NCBI GenBank assembly: GCA_021786375.1
Contig: JAJYNL010000106.1
Coordinates: forward strand, 1 to 64,000
Origin: Actinomycetes bacterium
GTDB taxonomy: Bacteria; Actinomycetota; Acidimicrobiia; Acidimicrobiales; Acidimicrobiaceae
DNA length: 64,000 bases
Direction of reading: 5' to 3'
A program made the translations under genes and the position numbers. Of this stretch, positions 1 to 8,371 are shown piece after piece (within the stretch, counting starts at the first letter, position 1; the number at the start of each line of letters is the position of its first letter). The notes beneath the pieces are model-generated. The model was not told the DNA's origin. It saw only the letters and a program-made list of their open reading frames with translations, and searched no databases.

Positions 1-74
1 CACGTGCCGTCCCGCAGGGGACCGCCGGCAACGGTGTCCAGGGTGCGTGTGTTGACAACGGAGCTACCGCTCAC
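1..74 (-). CDS. Possible 5' end of a gene running off the window edge
   Basis: On the minus strand a GTG at 72-74 is preceded by GGAG at a usual spacing and opens a frame that stays open to the window edge, about 24 codons. The peptide begins MSGSSVVNTRTLDTVAGGPL. The stretch VAGGPLRDGT resembles the residues just before the phosphoshikimate-binding loop of some EPSP synthases (AroA), but the diagnostic loop lies outside the window, so the family is a guess. It would be the next gene downstream of relA, after a candidate terminator. Confidence 0.25.
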   Translation of the reverse strand, partial: MSGSSVVNTRTLDTVAGGPLRDGT

Positions 75-146
75 GGCAGGACTCCAAGCAAACCACGCGG
101 GCCTCGGCTCGTCGTGGGAGGTGGCGATACCACCGACTCGCAGAGT

Positions 147-169
147 CCCGAGCACACGGCGTGCTCGGG
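147..169 (-). terminator. GC-rich hairpin downstream of relA
   Basis: A perfect 9-bp inverted repeat (CCCGAGCAC / GTGCTCGGG) with a 5-nt loop lies about 40 nt past the relA stop. The flanking GAGTC/GACTC can lengthen the stem with a small bulge. There is no T-tract, so it would be an actinobacterial-type non-canonical terminator or simply an RNA-stabilising stem. Confidence 0.4.
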
Positions 170-208
170 GGAGACTCAGCGGCTGGAGAGCGAAAAGAAA
201 AGGCGTGC

Positions 209-2455
209 CTAGAAATGCCTAGGTTCGCTGGAGCGGAATACCCCGGGTATAGGCCCGGACTCGCCTCCGCCACCCTCCACCACGCGGTAGGCGTCGTAGA
301 CACCCTCCAGGCGCCGCAGGGCGGCCAGTACCGACTCGAGGTGGCTGGGATCGGCCAGCTCGAACTCGAAGCGCATTCTGGAGATGCGGTCAACACCGGC
401 TTGGGTGGAGGACGCAAGGATGTTCAGGTGGTGCTCGGAAAGGACACGGGCCACATCGGCCAGGAGCCTCGAGCGGTCCAGAGCGCGGATCTCGATCTGT
501 GCTACAAACACCGAATTGGAGGTGTCGCGATCCCACTCCACCTCAATGAGCCGCTCCTCCGAGTTGGCCGCGAGCGCCGCGGCATTGGCACAGCCCACCC
601 GGTGCACCGACACTCCGCGGCCGCGGGTGACGAAGCCGATGATCTCGTCCCCGGGCACCGGCGAACAGCAGCGGGAGAAGCGGATCACCACGTCGTCGAG
701 GCCCTCGACGTAGACACCGGGCGACTTGCGCTTGCGGCTCATCCGCCGGCTCGGGCTCACCGTCACCGGCATCTGGACTTCGGACTCTTCCGGAGCCAGG
801 TCGCGAACCAGGCGCTGGACCGCCGCCTTGGCCGAGATATGCCCCTCACCGATCGAGGCGTACATCGCCTCCAGGTCGGCGTACCCGAGCTTGGCCGCGA
901 GCTTGGGAAGCGCGTCGGCGCTCTGCAGCTTCTGTACCGGCAGCCCCTCCTTCCGCATCGTCTTCAGAAGGTCCTCGCGGCCGCTCTCGATCGAGTCCTC
1001 GCGCCGCTCGCGAGAGAACCACTGGCGGATCTTGTTGCGCGCCCTGGGCGTGGCCACGATTGCCAGCCAGTCCCTGGAGGGGCCGGCGGTGGCCACCTTG
1101 GAGGTGAAGATCTCGACGGTGTCACCCGACTTCAGCTGCGAATCCAGCGGGACAAGACGCCCGTTCACCTTGGCGCCGATGCAGCGGTGACCCACCTCGG
1201 TGTGGATGGTGTAGGCGAAGTCGACCGGGGTGGCCTTGGCTGGAAGGGAGACGACCTTCCCCTTGGGGGTGAAGACGTAAACCTCGTCCAGCTCCAGGTC
1301 GAGCTTGAGGTTTTCGAGGAACTCGACCGGGTCGGGAGTGTCGCGCTGCCAGTCGAGTATTCGTCCGAGCCAGGCCATCTCCGACTGGCTCGAACCCTCC
1401 TTGTAACCCCAGTGTGCGGCGATGCCGTACTCGGCGCGCCGGTGCATCTCCAGTGTCCGGATCTGCACCTCGAGCGGATTCCCGCCCTGTGAGACCACCG
1501 TGGTGTGCAGCGACTGGTAGAGGTTGAATTTAGGGGTGTTGATATAGTCCTTGAAACGACCCGGAACCGGGTTCCACAGTGAGTGAACAACGCCCAGGGC
1601 GGCCCAGCAATCCTTCTCGGTCTCGCAGATTATGCGCAGGCCGATGATGTCGTAGATGTCGTCGAACTCCTTGGACTTGACAACCATCTTCTCGTAAATC
1701 GACCACAGATGCTTGGGCCTCCCGCGCACATCAGCGCGGATTCCCACTTCGGCCAAGCGGTCCGTGGCCATCTTGAGCAGCACGTTCAGCGAATGCTCCC
1801 GCTCCGGCGATCGCAGTTGCACCATCTGCTCGATCTCCGCGTAGCGCCTGGGATGCAGCACGGCGAATGCGAGATCCTCGAGCTGCCACCGGATCTCCTG
1901 GATGCCCAGTCTGTGCGCGAGCGGAGCGTATATGTCCATCGTCTCTTGGGCGATTCGACGCTGCTTCCACTCCGGCAGAACCGCCAGGGTACGCATGTTG
2001 TGCAGGCGGTCGGCCAGCTTGATGATGAGGACCCGGGGATCCTTGGCCATGGCGATCAGCATCTTGCGGACGGTGGCAGCCTGCTGGGCCTCCTTGGAGT
2101 CGAAGCTGAGCCGATCCAGCTTGGTGACCCCATCAACAATTTGGGCAACGGCAGGACTGAAGGTCGCGGCGATGTCGGTGAGGCGGGTGGCTGTGTCCTC
2201 GACCGTGTCATGCAAGAGGGCCGCCGCTATCGTCGTGGCATCCACGCCGATGTCCGTCACGATCTGGGCTACAGCGATCGGATGCGTCACGTACGGCTCG
2301 CCCGAGCGCCTGAACTGCCCCTGGTGTGCACCGATGGCCGAATGGAAGGCGAGTTCCACCAGTGATGGGTCGTCTTCGGGATGGCGTTGGCGAAAAGAGG
2401 ACAGCAGACGGTCGAGAAGCCTCGTCTCGAATCCCGCTGCTACTCCAGGCACCAT
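209..2455 (-). CDS. relA: Bifunctional (p)ppGpp synthetase/hydrolase (Rel)
   Basis: Rel makes (p)ppGpp from ATP and GTP/GDP on stalled ribosomes and hydrolyses it again, controlling the stringent response. All domains of long RSH proteins are visible. The hydrolase domain has RRSGEPYVTHP (about 49-59) and the HD dyad in LLHDTVEDT (81-88), so hydrolysis should be active. The synthetase region is at about 240-350, with YDIIGLRI and EVQIRTLEMHRRAEYGIAAHW. The TGS domain is at about 390-453 (DEVYVFTPKGK) and the ACT domain covers the last 80 residues. Length (748 aa) is typical. The ATG has no clear Shine-Dalgarno, but TAATTT lies about 13 nt upstream, so a leaderless transcript is possible. It is the last gene of the tgt-yajC-secD-secF-relA run, the order seen in many Actinobacteria. 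Confidence 0.96.
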   Translation of the reverse strand: MVPGVAAGFETRLLDRLLSSFRQRHPEDDPSLVELAFHSAIGAHQGQFRRSGEPYVTHPIAVAQIVTDIGVDATTIAAALLHDTVEDTATRLTDIAATFSPAVAQIVDGVTKLDRLSFDSKEAQQAATVRKMLIAMAKDPRVLIIKLADRLHNMRTLAVLPEWKQRRIAQETMDIYAPLAHRLGIQEIRWQLEDLAFAVLHPRRYAEIEQMVQLRSPEREHSLNVLLKMATDRLAEVGIRADVRGRPKHLWSIYEKMVVKSKEFDDIYDIIGLRIICETEKDCWAALGVVHSLWNPVPGRFKDYINTPKFNLYQSLHTTVVSQGGNPLEVQIRTLEMHRRAEYGIAAHWGYKEGSSQSEMAWLGRILDWQRDTPDPVEFLENLKLDLELDEVYVFTPKGKVVSLPAKATPVDFAYTIHTEVGHRCIGAKVNGRLVPLDSQLKSGDTVEIFTSKVATAGPSRDWLAIVATPRARNKIRQWFSRERREDSIESGREDLLKTMRKEGLPVQKLQSADALPKLAAKLGYADLEAMYASIGEGHISAKAAVQRLVRDLAPEESEVQMPVTVSPSRRMSRKRKSPGVYVEGLDDVVIRFSRCCSPVPGDEIIGFVTRGRGVSVHRVGCANAAALAANSEERLIEVEWDRDTSNSVFVAQIEIRALDRSRLLADVARVLSEHHLNILASSTQAGVDRISRMRFEFELADPSHLESVLAALRRLEGVYDAYRVVEGGGGESGPIPGVFRSSEPRHF

Positions 2456-2510
2456 AAATACAAATTACACCATTGGAGGTGGCAACAAACCACCCACAGG
2501 TGTGGCCGGC

Positions 2511-3788
2511 CTAGCGGCGCTTGGGCCCCTGCCTGCGCCTTGAGGCCGACGAAGAGCGCTGACCCGGCTCTACCAGCTTGGGACGCTTGCGTTCTGCCTG
2601 CGGGGCGGTGCCGGAAGACCCACCGTCTAGGGCATCATCCGTGGTGGCGGCCGGTTCGGAAGCCGCTTCCGCCCCCCCGGCGGGCCCCTCCTTCGGCCCT
2701 GCCTGCTGCGCCAGCCTCGCCCCACGCTTTGCCGCCTTGCTCTCCTCGGCCGCCTGAGCCTTGGCCAGTCGCTCGGCCAGCGCCTTGTAGCGGGGTTCCC
2801 GCTCCTTTAACTGGGCGAGTAGCGGGGAGGCAATGAAGATCGATGAATAAGCACCGGTGGTCAGTCCGATGAAGAGCGCCAGGCCGAACTGCTGAAGTGT
2901 GGTTGCCCCCAACAGCTGCGCACCGATCAGCAGCACCGAGAGTATGGGGATGATGGCCACTATTGAGGTGTTCATGGAACGCATCAGCACCTGGTTCATC
3001 GAGCTGTCCACCGCGTCCGAGTAGGTCATGCGGCCAGAGTTGACCATCCCCTTCACGTTCTCCTGGACGCGGTCAAAAACAACAATGGTGTCGTAGAGCG
3101 AGTATCCCAGGATGGTAAGGACCGCGATCACAGTGGCCGGGGTCACCTCGAAGCCGACTATCGCGTAGATACCCACCGTCACCAGGATGTCGTGAATCAC
3201 GGCAACCAACGCGGCAGCAGCCATCTTCAACTCGAATCGCAGGGTGATGTAGAGAAGGATGGCGACGAAGAACCCGATCAGGGCCTGGACGGCCTTAGTG
3301 GTGATCTGGCCGCCCCACGTGGGGCCCACGTCATTCAGCGAGACACGGTTGGCCGGAACGTGAGCAGCGGCAGCCAGGGCATCGGTGACGTCGGTCTCGA
3401 GCGTCGCCTTGCGGGCCGCCGAATAGACGGACAGGTCCGCCTGCACCTCGATCGTGGTCGAGGAACCGGAGCCCAAGGAGACGACGACGGCTTGTTTGAC
3501 ACCGGTCGATGCCACGGCATTGCGGGCCTGGGAAACGGTCAGGTGGGTGTTGGTGACCTCCCACGATGTCCCGCCCTTGAACTCGATCCCGAAGTTGAGC
3601 CCGCGAATCCCCAGTGCGGCGAGGCCGATCAGGATTACCACGGCCGAGAAGGTGTACCAGCGCCTGCGATGACCGACGAACTGAAAGTGGGTGTTGCCGT
3701 GGTAAAGGCGGCTGAAGATGGAGCCGTCCTGCTCCGGGGCGGGAGCCATGGCCGCGGCGCCCTCCTGAGCCGCTTTGACCTTTGCCAT
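2511..3788 (-). CDS. secF: Protein translocase subunit SecF
   Basis: SecF works with SecD in the inner membrane, using the proton motive force to pull exported proteins out of SecYEG. The N-terminal signature GIEFKGGTSW follows the first membrane segment. Five more membrane segments follow, including the conserved ILGYSLYDTIVVFDRVQEN region. The ATG at 3786-3788 shares its first base with the secD stop (TGATG), so the two are translationally coupled; an in-frame start 15 codons upstream inside secD is unlikely. After the last membrane segment a tail of about 90 residues rich in Ala, Glu, Lys and Arg is probably disordered and cytoplasmic. Length is 425 aa. Confidence 0.95.
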   Translation of the reverse strand: MAKVKAAQEGAAAMAPAPEQDGSIFSRLYHGNTHFQFVGHRRRWYTFSAVVILIGLAALGIRGLNFGIEFKGGTSWEVTNTHLTVSQARNAVASTGVKQAVVVSLGSGSSTTIEVQADLSVYSAARKATLETDVTDALAAAAHVPANRVSLNDVGPTWGGQITTKAVQALIGFFVAILLYITLRFELKMAAAALVAVIHDILVTVGIYAIVGFEVTPATVIAVLTILGYSLYDTIVVFDRVQENVKGMVNSGRMTYSDAVDSSMNQVLMRSMNTSIVAIIPILSVLLIGAQLLGATTLQQFGLALFIGLTTGAYSSIFIASPLLAQLKEREPRYKALAERLAKAQAAEESKAAKRGARLAQQAGPKEGPAGGAEAASEPAATTDDALDGGSSGTAPQAERKRPKLVEPGQRSSSASRRRQGPKRR

Positions 3789-5218
3789 CAGGCCTCCCCC
3801 CTCGCGGCCAGGCCACGGGCAATCCCGAGCCATTTGGCTTCAGTGAAGGTTCGGTTCCTACCGAGAATCTGCACCAGCGGCCTGGTGAAGGTCCATGAGG
3901 TCACGACGTCCAAGACGGTTGAGAGCCCCAGGAAGAAGGCGAAGCCGCGGACCGGGCCAATGGAAAGCAGGTAGAGGAGCAGGGCGCCTATGAAGGAGAC
4001 GAGGTCCGCGGCGACGATGGTATGGAACGCCTTCTTGAAGCCCTTGTCGACCGAGGCTCTGACGCTTCGGCCCTCCCTGACCTCGTCCTTTAATCGCTCG
4101 AAGAAGACGATGTATGAGTCGACCGTCACGCCGATCGACACAATCAGGCCGGTGACGCCGGAGAGGTCGAGGGTCAGTCCGCTGGTATGGCCGATGTAGG
4201 AGATGATCCCCCATAGGAGCGCCGCGGTGGTTGCCAGCCCCAGCACCACCACGATGCCCAGGGCCCGGTAATAGAAAATCGTATAAAGCATCACCACGGC
4301 CAGGCCAACCAGTCCCGCGAAGACGCCGGCTCTTAGGCTCGCGGCACCCAGCGTCGGGGAGACCGTCTGAACGGTTTGCTGTACGAGCTGCACCGGCAGG
4401 GCGCCGTAACGCAGAACCAGTGCCAAATTCTGCGCCTGAGACTGGGTGAAGGAGCCGGTGATCTGGCCTTGCCCCCCGAAGGAGGTGCTGTTGATGGTGG
4501 GGGCCGAGATGACCACGCCGTCGAGGACGATGGCCATCTGGTGCTGGTAATACTTCGAGGCAAGCGCGTCGAACTTGGGCGACCCGGCCTTGGTCAGGCT
4601 GAATTGCACGATCCAGTTGCCGCTCGAGTCAAGTCCGGCAAAGGCGGTCTTGAGGGCGGAGCCGTCCAAGAGCGAGGGCCCGAGCACGTAGCGGCCCACG
4701 ACCGTGTTGCCTGACTTCTGTGGTAGCAGCACAGTGGCTCCGGCAGTGTCCTTAGCCGGGGCGGTGGTGGGCACGTATCCGAGAAGCGTGGAATCCGCCT
4801 GGGTGGTCGGACAGAAAGGTACGAGATCCTTCTTGGGGATCTTCAGAGAAGGCGGCGGCGGCGTATAAGGAGGGGCCGTGCACTGCACGATGCGGAAGCG
4901 CAACTCGGCCGTCTGGCCGACGATCTTCAGCGCCTGGTTGGCATCCTTGACCCCGGGAAGCTGCACGACGATGTCGTTGCCCTGCTGAGCGATATTGGGC
5001 TCCGCCACCCCGAGGCCGTCGACGCGGTTGCGGATGATCGAGATGGTCTCCTGTAGCGTCGCCTCGGAGACTTTCTTGGCCGGGGCGTACACGACCGAGA
5101 GTCCGCCCTGCAGGTCAAGACCGAGGACCGGTTTGTAGTTGAGGGCGAGGACCGCGATCAGCGATCCCACCGACACCACGAAGGTGGCGATGACCAGGAG
5201 CAGTCCCGACCTTTTCAT
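3788..5218 (-). CDS. secD: Protein translocase subunit SecD
   Basis: SecD is the partner of SecF in proton-driven late-stage protein export. An N-terminal membrane segment is followed by the family signature GLDLQGGLSVVY, then the large extracytoplasmic P1 domain with EATLQETISIIRNRVDGLGV. Five C-terminal membrane segments include the VTGLIVSIGVTVDSYIVFFERLKDE motif region. Compared with E. coli SecD (615 aa) the protein is short (476 aa), as usual in Actinobacteria. A proline-rich insertion (CTAPPYTPPPPSLKIPKKD) sits in the periplasmic domain. It is transcribed from yajC towards secF. Confidence 0.95.
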   Translation of the reverse strand: MKRSGLLLVIATFVVSVGSLIAVLALNYKPVLGLDLQGGLSVVYAPAKKVSEATLQETISIIRNRVDGLGVAEPNIAQQGNDIVVQLPGVKDANQALKIVGQTAELRFRIVQCTAPPYTPPPPSLKIPKKDLVPFCPTTQADSTLLGYVPTTAPAKDTAGATVLLPQKSGNTVVGRYVLGPSLLDGSALKTAFAGLDSSGNWIVQFSLTKAGSPKFDALASKYYQHQMAIVLDGVVISAPTINSTSFGGQGQITGSFTQSQAQNLALVLRYGALPVQLVQQTVQTVSPTLGAASLRAGVFAGLVGLAVVMLYTIFYYRALGIVVVLGLATTAALLWGIISYIGHTSGLTLDLSGVTGLIVSIGVTVDSYIVFFERLKDEVREGRSVRASVDKGFKKAFHTIVAADLVSFIGALLLYLLSIGPVRGFAFFLGLSTVLDVVTSWTFTRPLVQILGRNRTFTEAKWLGIARGLAARGEA

Positions 5219-5254
5219 CCATTCCTACCCATCTAGCCGAAACCCGTCAGGCAA

Positions 5255-5273
5255 GCCGGCCACAAGGGCCGGC
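5255..5273 (-). other. Strong hairpin between yajC and secD
   Basis: A perfect 7-bp inverted repeat, GCCGGCC / GGCCGGC with a 5-nt loop, lies in the 126-bp gap between the yajC stop and the secD start. It could attenuate transcription or protect a processed end. No T-tract follows. Confidence 0.3.
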
Positions 5274-5344
5274 CCCACCGGGGAACAATTATTGCACGCC
5301 CCGGAATCCTGCGGAGTCCCTGGAGAGCAACCCGCCGACGGCTT

Positions 5345-5800
5345 TCAGCGCGTCTCAGGACCCTCTTCGGGCTCTTCATGGCCACTCTCGCCCGCCTCGG
5401 CCTGTCCAGGGGTGCCGGGAAATTCGTCATCGTGTGAAGCGGGTATCCCATCCTCGTACGACGCCGGGATCCCGTCCGGATTGTCGATCTCCTGCACCGC
5501 CGGATCGCTCTCGTCCATACGCTTCGAGATGGCTCTACGCACGAAGCTGACCTCGACATCAGGCGCAATTTCCAGCATCACGGTCTCTTCGTTAAGCCTC
5601 ACGACCCGCCCCAGCATGCCGGAAGTGGTCATGACGCGATCGCCGATCGAGACGTCGCGAGACTGCATCTGGGTACGCTTCATCTGCTGTGAACGCGGGC
5701 GGATGAAAAGGAAATAGGCGCCCACTACGAGCAGGAGCGGAAAGAGCAGCGTGGTTATGCTGCTCGACTGGGTGGTTGTCGCCGCGGCGGCAAAGAACAT
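5345..5800 (-). CDS. yajC: Preprotein translocase accessory subunit YajC
   Basis: YajC is the small membrane partner of SecDF. One membrane segment (TTLLFPLLLVVGAYFLFIRP) is followed by the family's RPRSQQMKR and a compact domain containing IGDRVMTTSGMLGRVVRLNEETV, the typical YajC core. The start at 5798-5800 is chosen because GGAG lies 6 nt upstream; a GTG at 5830 and an ATG at 5812 are alternatives. The tail of about 60 residues is strongly acidic and Gly/Pro-rich, longer than in most YajC proteins, and likely disordered. Confidence 0.9.
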   Translation of the reverse strand: MFFAAAATTTQSSSITTLLFPLLLVVGAYFLFIRPRSQQMKRTQMQSRDVSIGDRVMTTSGMLGRVVRLNEETVMLEIAPDVEVSFVRRAISKRMDESDPAVQEIDNPDGIPASYEDGIPASHDDEFPGTPGQAEAGESGHEEPEEGPETR

Positions 5801-5894
5801 CTGAATCTCCATGGAAGGCAAAAATGACACAGTTCATGCTAAAGCCTCGCGGCGCACTTACACTATTCGGGCGCCGAGTGGACCCACGCCGACA

Positions 5895-7022
5895 CTAATC
5901 TGGGCCGGCATCCCAAGCGCTGCGCACCTCGGCGATCACCGCCCCAAGCGTGCCGTCCACGATCGCAGTTCGCGCCCGCTGGACGAGCCGGTACATGAAG
6001 GTCAAATTGTGCAACGTGAGCAGCATTCCCGCCGTGGGCTCCCCCACATTCAGCAAGTGCCTGACCAGCCCTCGCGAATAGCCTGCACATGCGGCACAGG
6101 GGCAGCCATCCTCGACCGGGCCTTCGTCCCGCTGGTAGCGCAGGTTCTTCATGTGCAGTTTACCGCCAAAGGTCATCGCCTGCCCATGGCGCGCGATCCG
6201 CGACGGCGCCACGCAGTCGAACATGTCCACTCCACGGGCGATCGCCTCCAGCATCCCGACCGGGTCACCCACGCCCATCAAGTAGCGAGGCTTGCCCTCC
6301 GGCAGGTGCTCGACCGAAGCCTCGATGGCGGCTAGCATCTCGCCGCGGCTCTCCCCCACCGCAAGGCCGCCGATGGCGTAGCCCTCGAAGTCGAGGTCGG
6401 CGATGAACTTTGCGCTCTCGGCGCGTAGGTCGAGCTCTCCCCCTCCTTGCACGATTCCGAACTGGGCCTGGTCCTGGCGGCTCTTGGTGGACCGCGCCCG
6501 TTTGGCCCATTGGTGAGTCAGCTCGAGAGCCCGCTCCACCCGGTCGCGGGGGGCGGGAAGCATGGTGCAGACGTCCAGCACCATCTGGATGTCCGCACCT
6601 ATCAGCTCCTGGAGTGCGACCGCCTCTTCCGGGGTCACGGTGTGCACGGAACCGTCGTAGATCGACCTGAAACGCGCCCCCTGCTCGCTGTACTCCGCCC
6701 CGAGGGACATCACCTGGAAGCCCCCAGAGTCGGTGAGCATGTGGCGCTTCCACCCTGTGAAGCCATGTAGCGAGCCAAAGGAGGCGACCACCTCCGCCCC
6801 CGGGCGGAGCATCAAATGGTAGGTGTTGCCCAGGATCACCTCGAAGCCGATCTCGGCAATCTGGCCCACCAAAGCCGCCTTGATGGTTCCACGCGTGCCC
6901 ACCGGCATGAACACCGGCGTCTCGTAGGTCCCCCGGGGAGTATGTACCCGTCCGCGCCGCGCCCCTCCTGTAGAGGTTGCCAGGATCTCGAACTGGAACT
7001 TGCTCGCAGCCACCGCTGCCAT
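5895..7022 (-). CDS. tgt: Queuine tRNA-guanine transglycosylase
   Basis: Tgt exchanges guanine-34 of GUN-anticodon tRNAs for the queuosine precursor preQ1. Visible hallmarks are DSGGFQVMSL with the general base Asp, VQGG and YAIGGLAVGE, the nucleophile region GVDMFDCVAPSR, and the zinc site CPCAACAGYSRGLVRHLL (three Cys, with the usual downstream His). The ATG at 7020-7022 with an upstream GAGG gives 375 aa, the usual length; a GTG at 7049 would add nine residues. The IclR gene lies directly upstream on the same strand. queA, queF, queC and a preQ0 transporter elsewhere in the window complete the pathway. Confidence 0.95.
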   Translation of the reverse strand: MAAVAASKFQFEILATSTGGARRGRVHTPRGTYETPVFMPVGTRGTIKAALVGQIAEIGFEVILGNTYHLMLRPGAEVVASFGSLHGFTGWKRHMLTDSGGFQVMSLGAEYSEQGARFRSIYDGSVHTVTPEEAVALQELIGADIQMVLDVCTMLPAPRDRVERALELTHQWAKRARSTKSRQDQAQFGIVQGGGELDLRAESAKFIADLDFEGYAIGGLAVGESRGEMLAAIEASVEHLPEGKPRYLMGVGDPVGMLEAIARGVDMFDCVAPSRIARHGQAMTFGGKLHMKNLRYQRDEGPVEDGCPCAACAGYSRGLVRHLLNVGEPTAGMLLTLHNLTFMYRLVQRARTAIVDGTLGAVIAEVRSAWDAGPD

Positions 7023-7120
7023 CTGCACCTCGCCCTTCGACTTGGCCACGGACCCCGAAAGAGGCTAATGGCTGTGCGCCAGCCAGGCTTCGAGCCCGCG
7101 CCGGAGCATAGCCCAGGTGG

Positions 7121-7897
7121 CTACTTGGGCAGGTCGGCCCGGATTCGGGCCGCCGCATCGAGAAGTGGGGAGAGGAACTCCTGCTCGAGCTGAAAGATGC
7201 TCACGCGCGGAGCCTGCGCGGACACGTTGATTGCCGCGATGACCTTGCCTTGGCGGTCACGGATCGGCACCGCCAAGGAGCGAAGGCCTCCCTCCAGCTC
7301 CTGGTCGGTGATGGCATATCCCCTCGCTCGCACCTCGTCGATAATGCGCCTGAGCTGGTCAGGATCGGTTACGGTCAGCGGAGTCAGCGCTGCGATATCG
7401 CTCCGCGCCAGTAGCCGATCAACCTCGGTGGGCCCAAGCCCCGCGAGCAGCACCCGCCCCATCGAGGTCGCGTAAGCCGGGAAGCGGGTTCCAACGGAGA
7501 TGTTTACGGTCATGATGCGCTTGGTGGGAACCCTGACAACGTAGACGATATCGGTACGGTCCAGTACCGCCACCGACGACGACTCATGCACCCGGGCCAC
7601 CAGGTCTTCGATGTGAGGTTGGGCGACTTCCGCGAGGGTAAGGCCGGAGAGATAGGCGTACCCCAGCTCGAGCACGCGTGGGGTGAGGGCAAACGCTCTC
7701 CCGTCCGTCCGTGCGTAGTCAAGCTCCACCAGCGTCAGAAGAAATCTCCGAGCGCTCGCCCTACTCATCCCGGTCACTTTGGCAACCTCGGACAGAGTCA
7801 TCTCCGGCCGCTCGGCCCCAAAGGCACGAATCACCTCCAGGCCCCGTGCCAACGACTGCACGAAAGCGTCGTGTCGTTCGGAATCCTCCTGTATCAC
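7121..7897 (-). CDS. IclR-family regulator of the PcaU/PobR/PcaR type
   Basis: Probable regulator of aromatic acid catabolism. An N-terminal helix-turn-helix (LARGLEVIRAFG to MSRASARRFLLTLVELDYA) is followed by the IclR effector-binding domain, with VAVLDRTDIVYVVRVP and YATSMGRVLLAGL. These are characteristic of the protocatechuate/4-hydroxybenzoate subgroup. The GTG at 7895-7897 preceded by AAGGGGTGG gives 258 aa, the family's usual size; the frame is open 315 nt further upstream but without homology. It is divergent from the pobA pseudogene and pcaIJF, the classical arrangement for this family. The effector is unknown; protocatechuate, 4-hydroxybenzoate or beta-ketoadipate are family precedents. 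Confidence 0.88.
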   Translation of the reverse strand: MIQEDSERHDAFVQSLARGLEVIRAFGAERPEMTLSEVAKVTGMSRASARRFLLTLVELDYARTDGRAFALTPRVLELGYAYLSGLTLAEVAQPHIEDLVARVHESSSVAVLDRTDIVYVVRVPTKRIMTVNISVGTRFPAYATSMGRVLLAGLGPTEVDRLLARSDIAALTPLTVTDPDQLRRIIDEVRARGYAITDQELEGGLRSLAVPIRDRQGKVIAAINVSAQAPRVSIFQLEQEFLSPLLDAAARIRADLPK

Positions 7898-8020
7898 CCC
7901 ACCCCTTGACCGCCCTGCCCAGAGCGCACCGGATAGGCGTTCCAACGCCGCCATGGATCGGCTTGTCGTGCCGGCAACCCACCGGACGACGACGCCCGCA
8001 AAGACAAATCCCCAAGCCGC

Positions 8021-8050
8021 TTGACACCGCCAGGAGACCGCACCCATAAT
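8021..8050 (+). promoter_or_regulatory. Sigma-70-type promoter of the pob/pca genes
   Basis: TTGACA at 8021-8026 and CATAAT at 8045-8050 are separated by 18 bp. The predicted transcription start falls on the adjacent operator palindromes. It reads towards the pobA pseudogene and pcaIJF. Confidence 0.55.
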
Positions 8051-8052
8051 TT

Positions 8053-8086
8053 GTGCGAGCTTCGCATAAGCGTTCGTCCTGCGAAC
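8053..8086. promoter_or_regulatory. Tandem IclR-type operator palindromes
   Basis: Two 15-bp inverted repeats stand 19 bp apart centre to centre: GTGCGAGCTTCGCAT (8053-8067) and GTTCGTCCTGCGAAC (8072-8086). The second has perfect GTTCG/CGAAC half-sites. Their form resembles the PcaR/PobR boxes (GTTCGATAATCGCAC type) of the same regulator family. They lie just downstream of the -10 box, fitting control by the divergent IclR protein. Confidence 0.55.
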
Positions 8087-8371
8087 ACCGTAGCCCACAA
8101 CTCGTGGATGGGCATCGCGCGAACTCATCGAGCATAAGGGGGGAGGATGAGCATCGCCTGGGGGATCCTGGCCGTTCGAGCAGGCGCCTCCCCACCGACC
8201 GGCACGCCACACGCCGGCACCGGGTCACTCGCAAACCTTTCCCCCACCCCGGGGGGGCACACCCCGCGAGGATGACCGCCGCGTTGGAGCGAGTCCGGCC
8301 GAAATCGATTCATTCACCCCTCCGCGCCTGCCCGCCTGGCGGATGGGCCCCCACCAACATCTGTCGCAAAG

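Larger units (their letters stand above)
7898..8371. other. 474-bp divergent intergenic region
   Basis: This region separates the IclR gene from the pobA pseudogene. It contains a promoter (8021-8050) and two palindromes (8053-8086). The remaining 8090-8371 holds a GGGGGGAGG followed by ATG near 8147, opening only about 40 codons (MSIAWGILAVRAG...) that I do not recognise. This may be decayed coding sequence or the old leader of pobA; no convincing gene was found. Confidence 0.5.

Noticed and set aside
161-1492. 443-codon open frame on the plus strand opposite relA
   Set aside because: Antisense to the conserved catalytic parts of relA, low-complexity His/Gly/Arg/Leu composition typical of the opposite strand of high-GC genes, and no ribosome site.
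7060-7120. TTCGAG-containing segment resembling a tRNA T-arm
   Set aside because: No acceptor, D or anticodon arm can be folded around it on either strand.
7898-8212. 105-codon N-terminal extension of the IclR regulator
   Set aside because: No homology, would run over the operators, and a GTG with a good ribosome site stands at the family's normal start.
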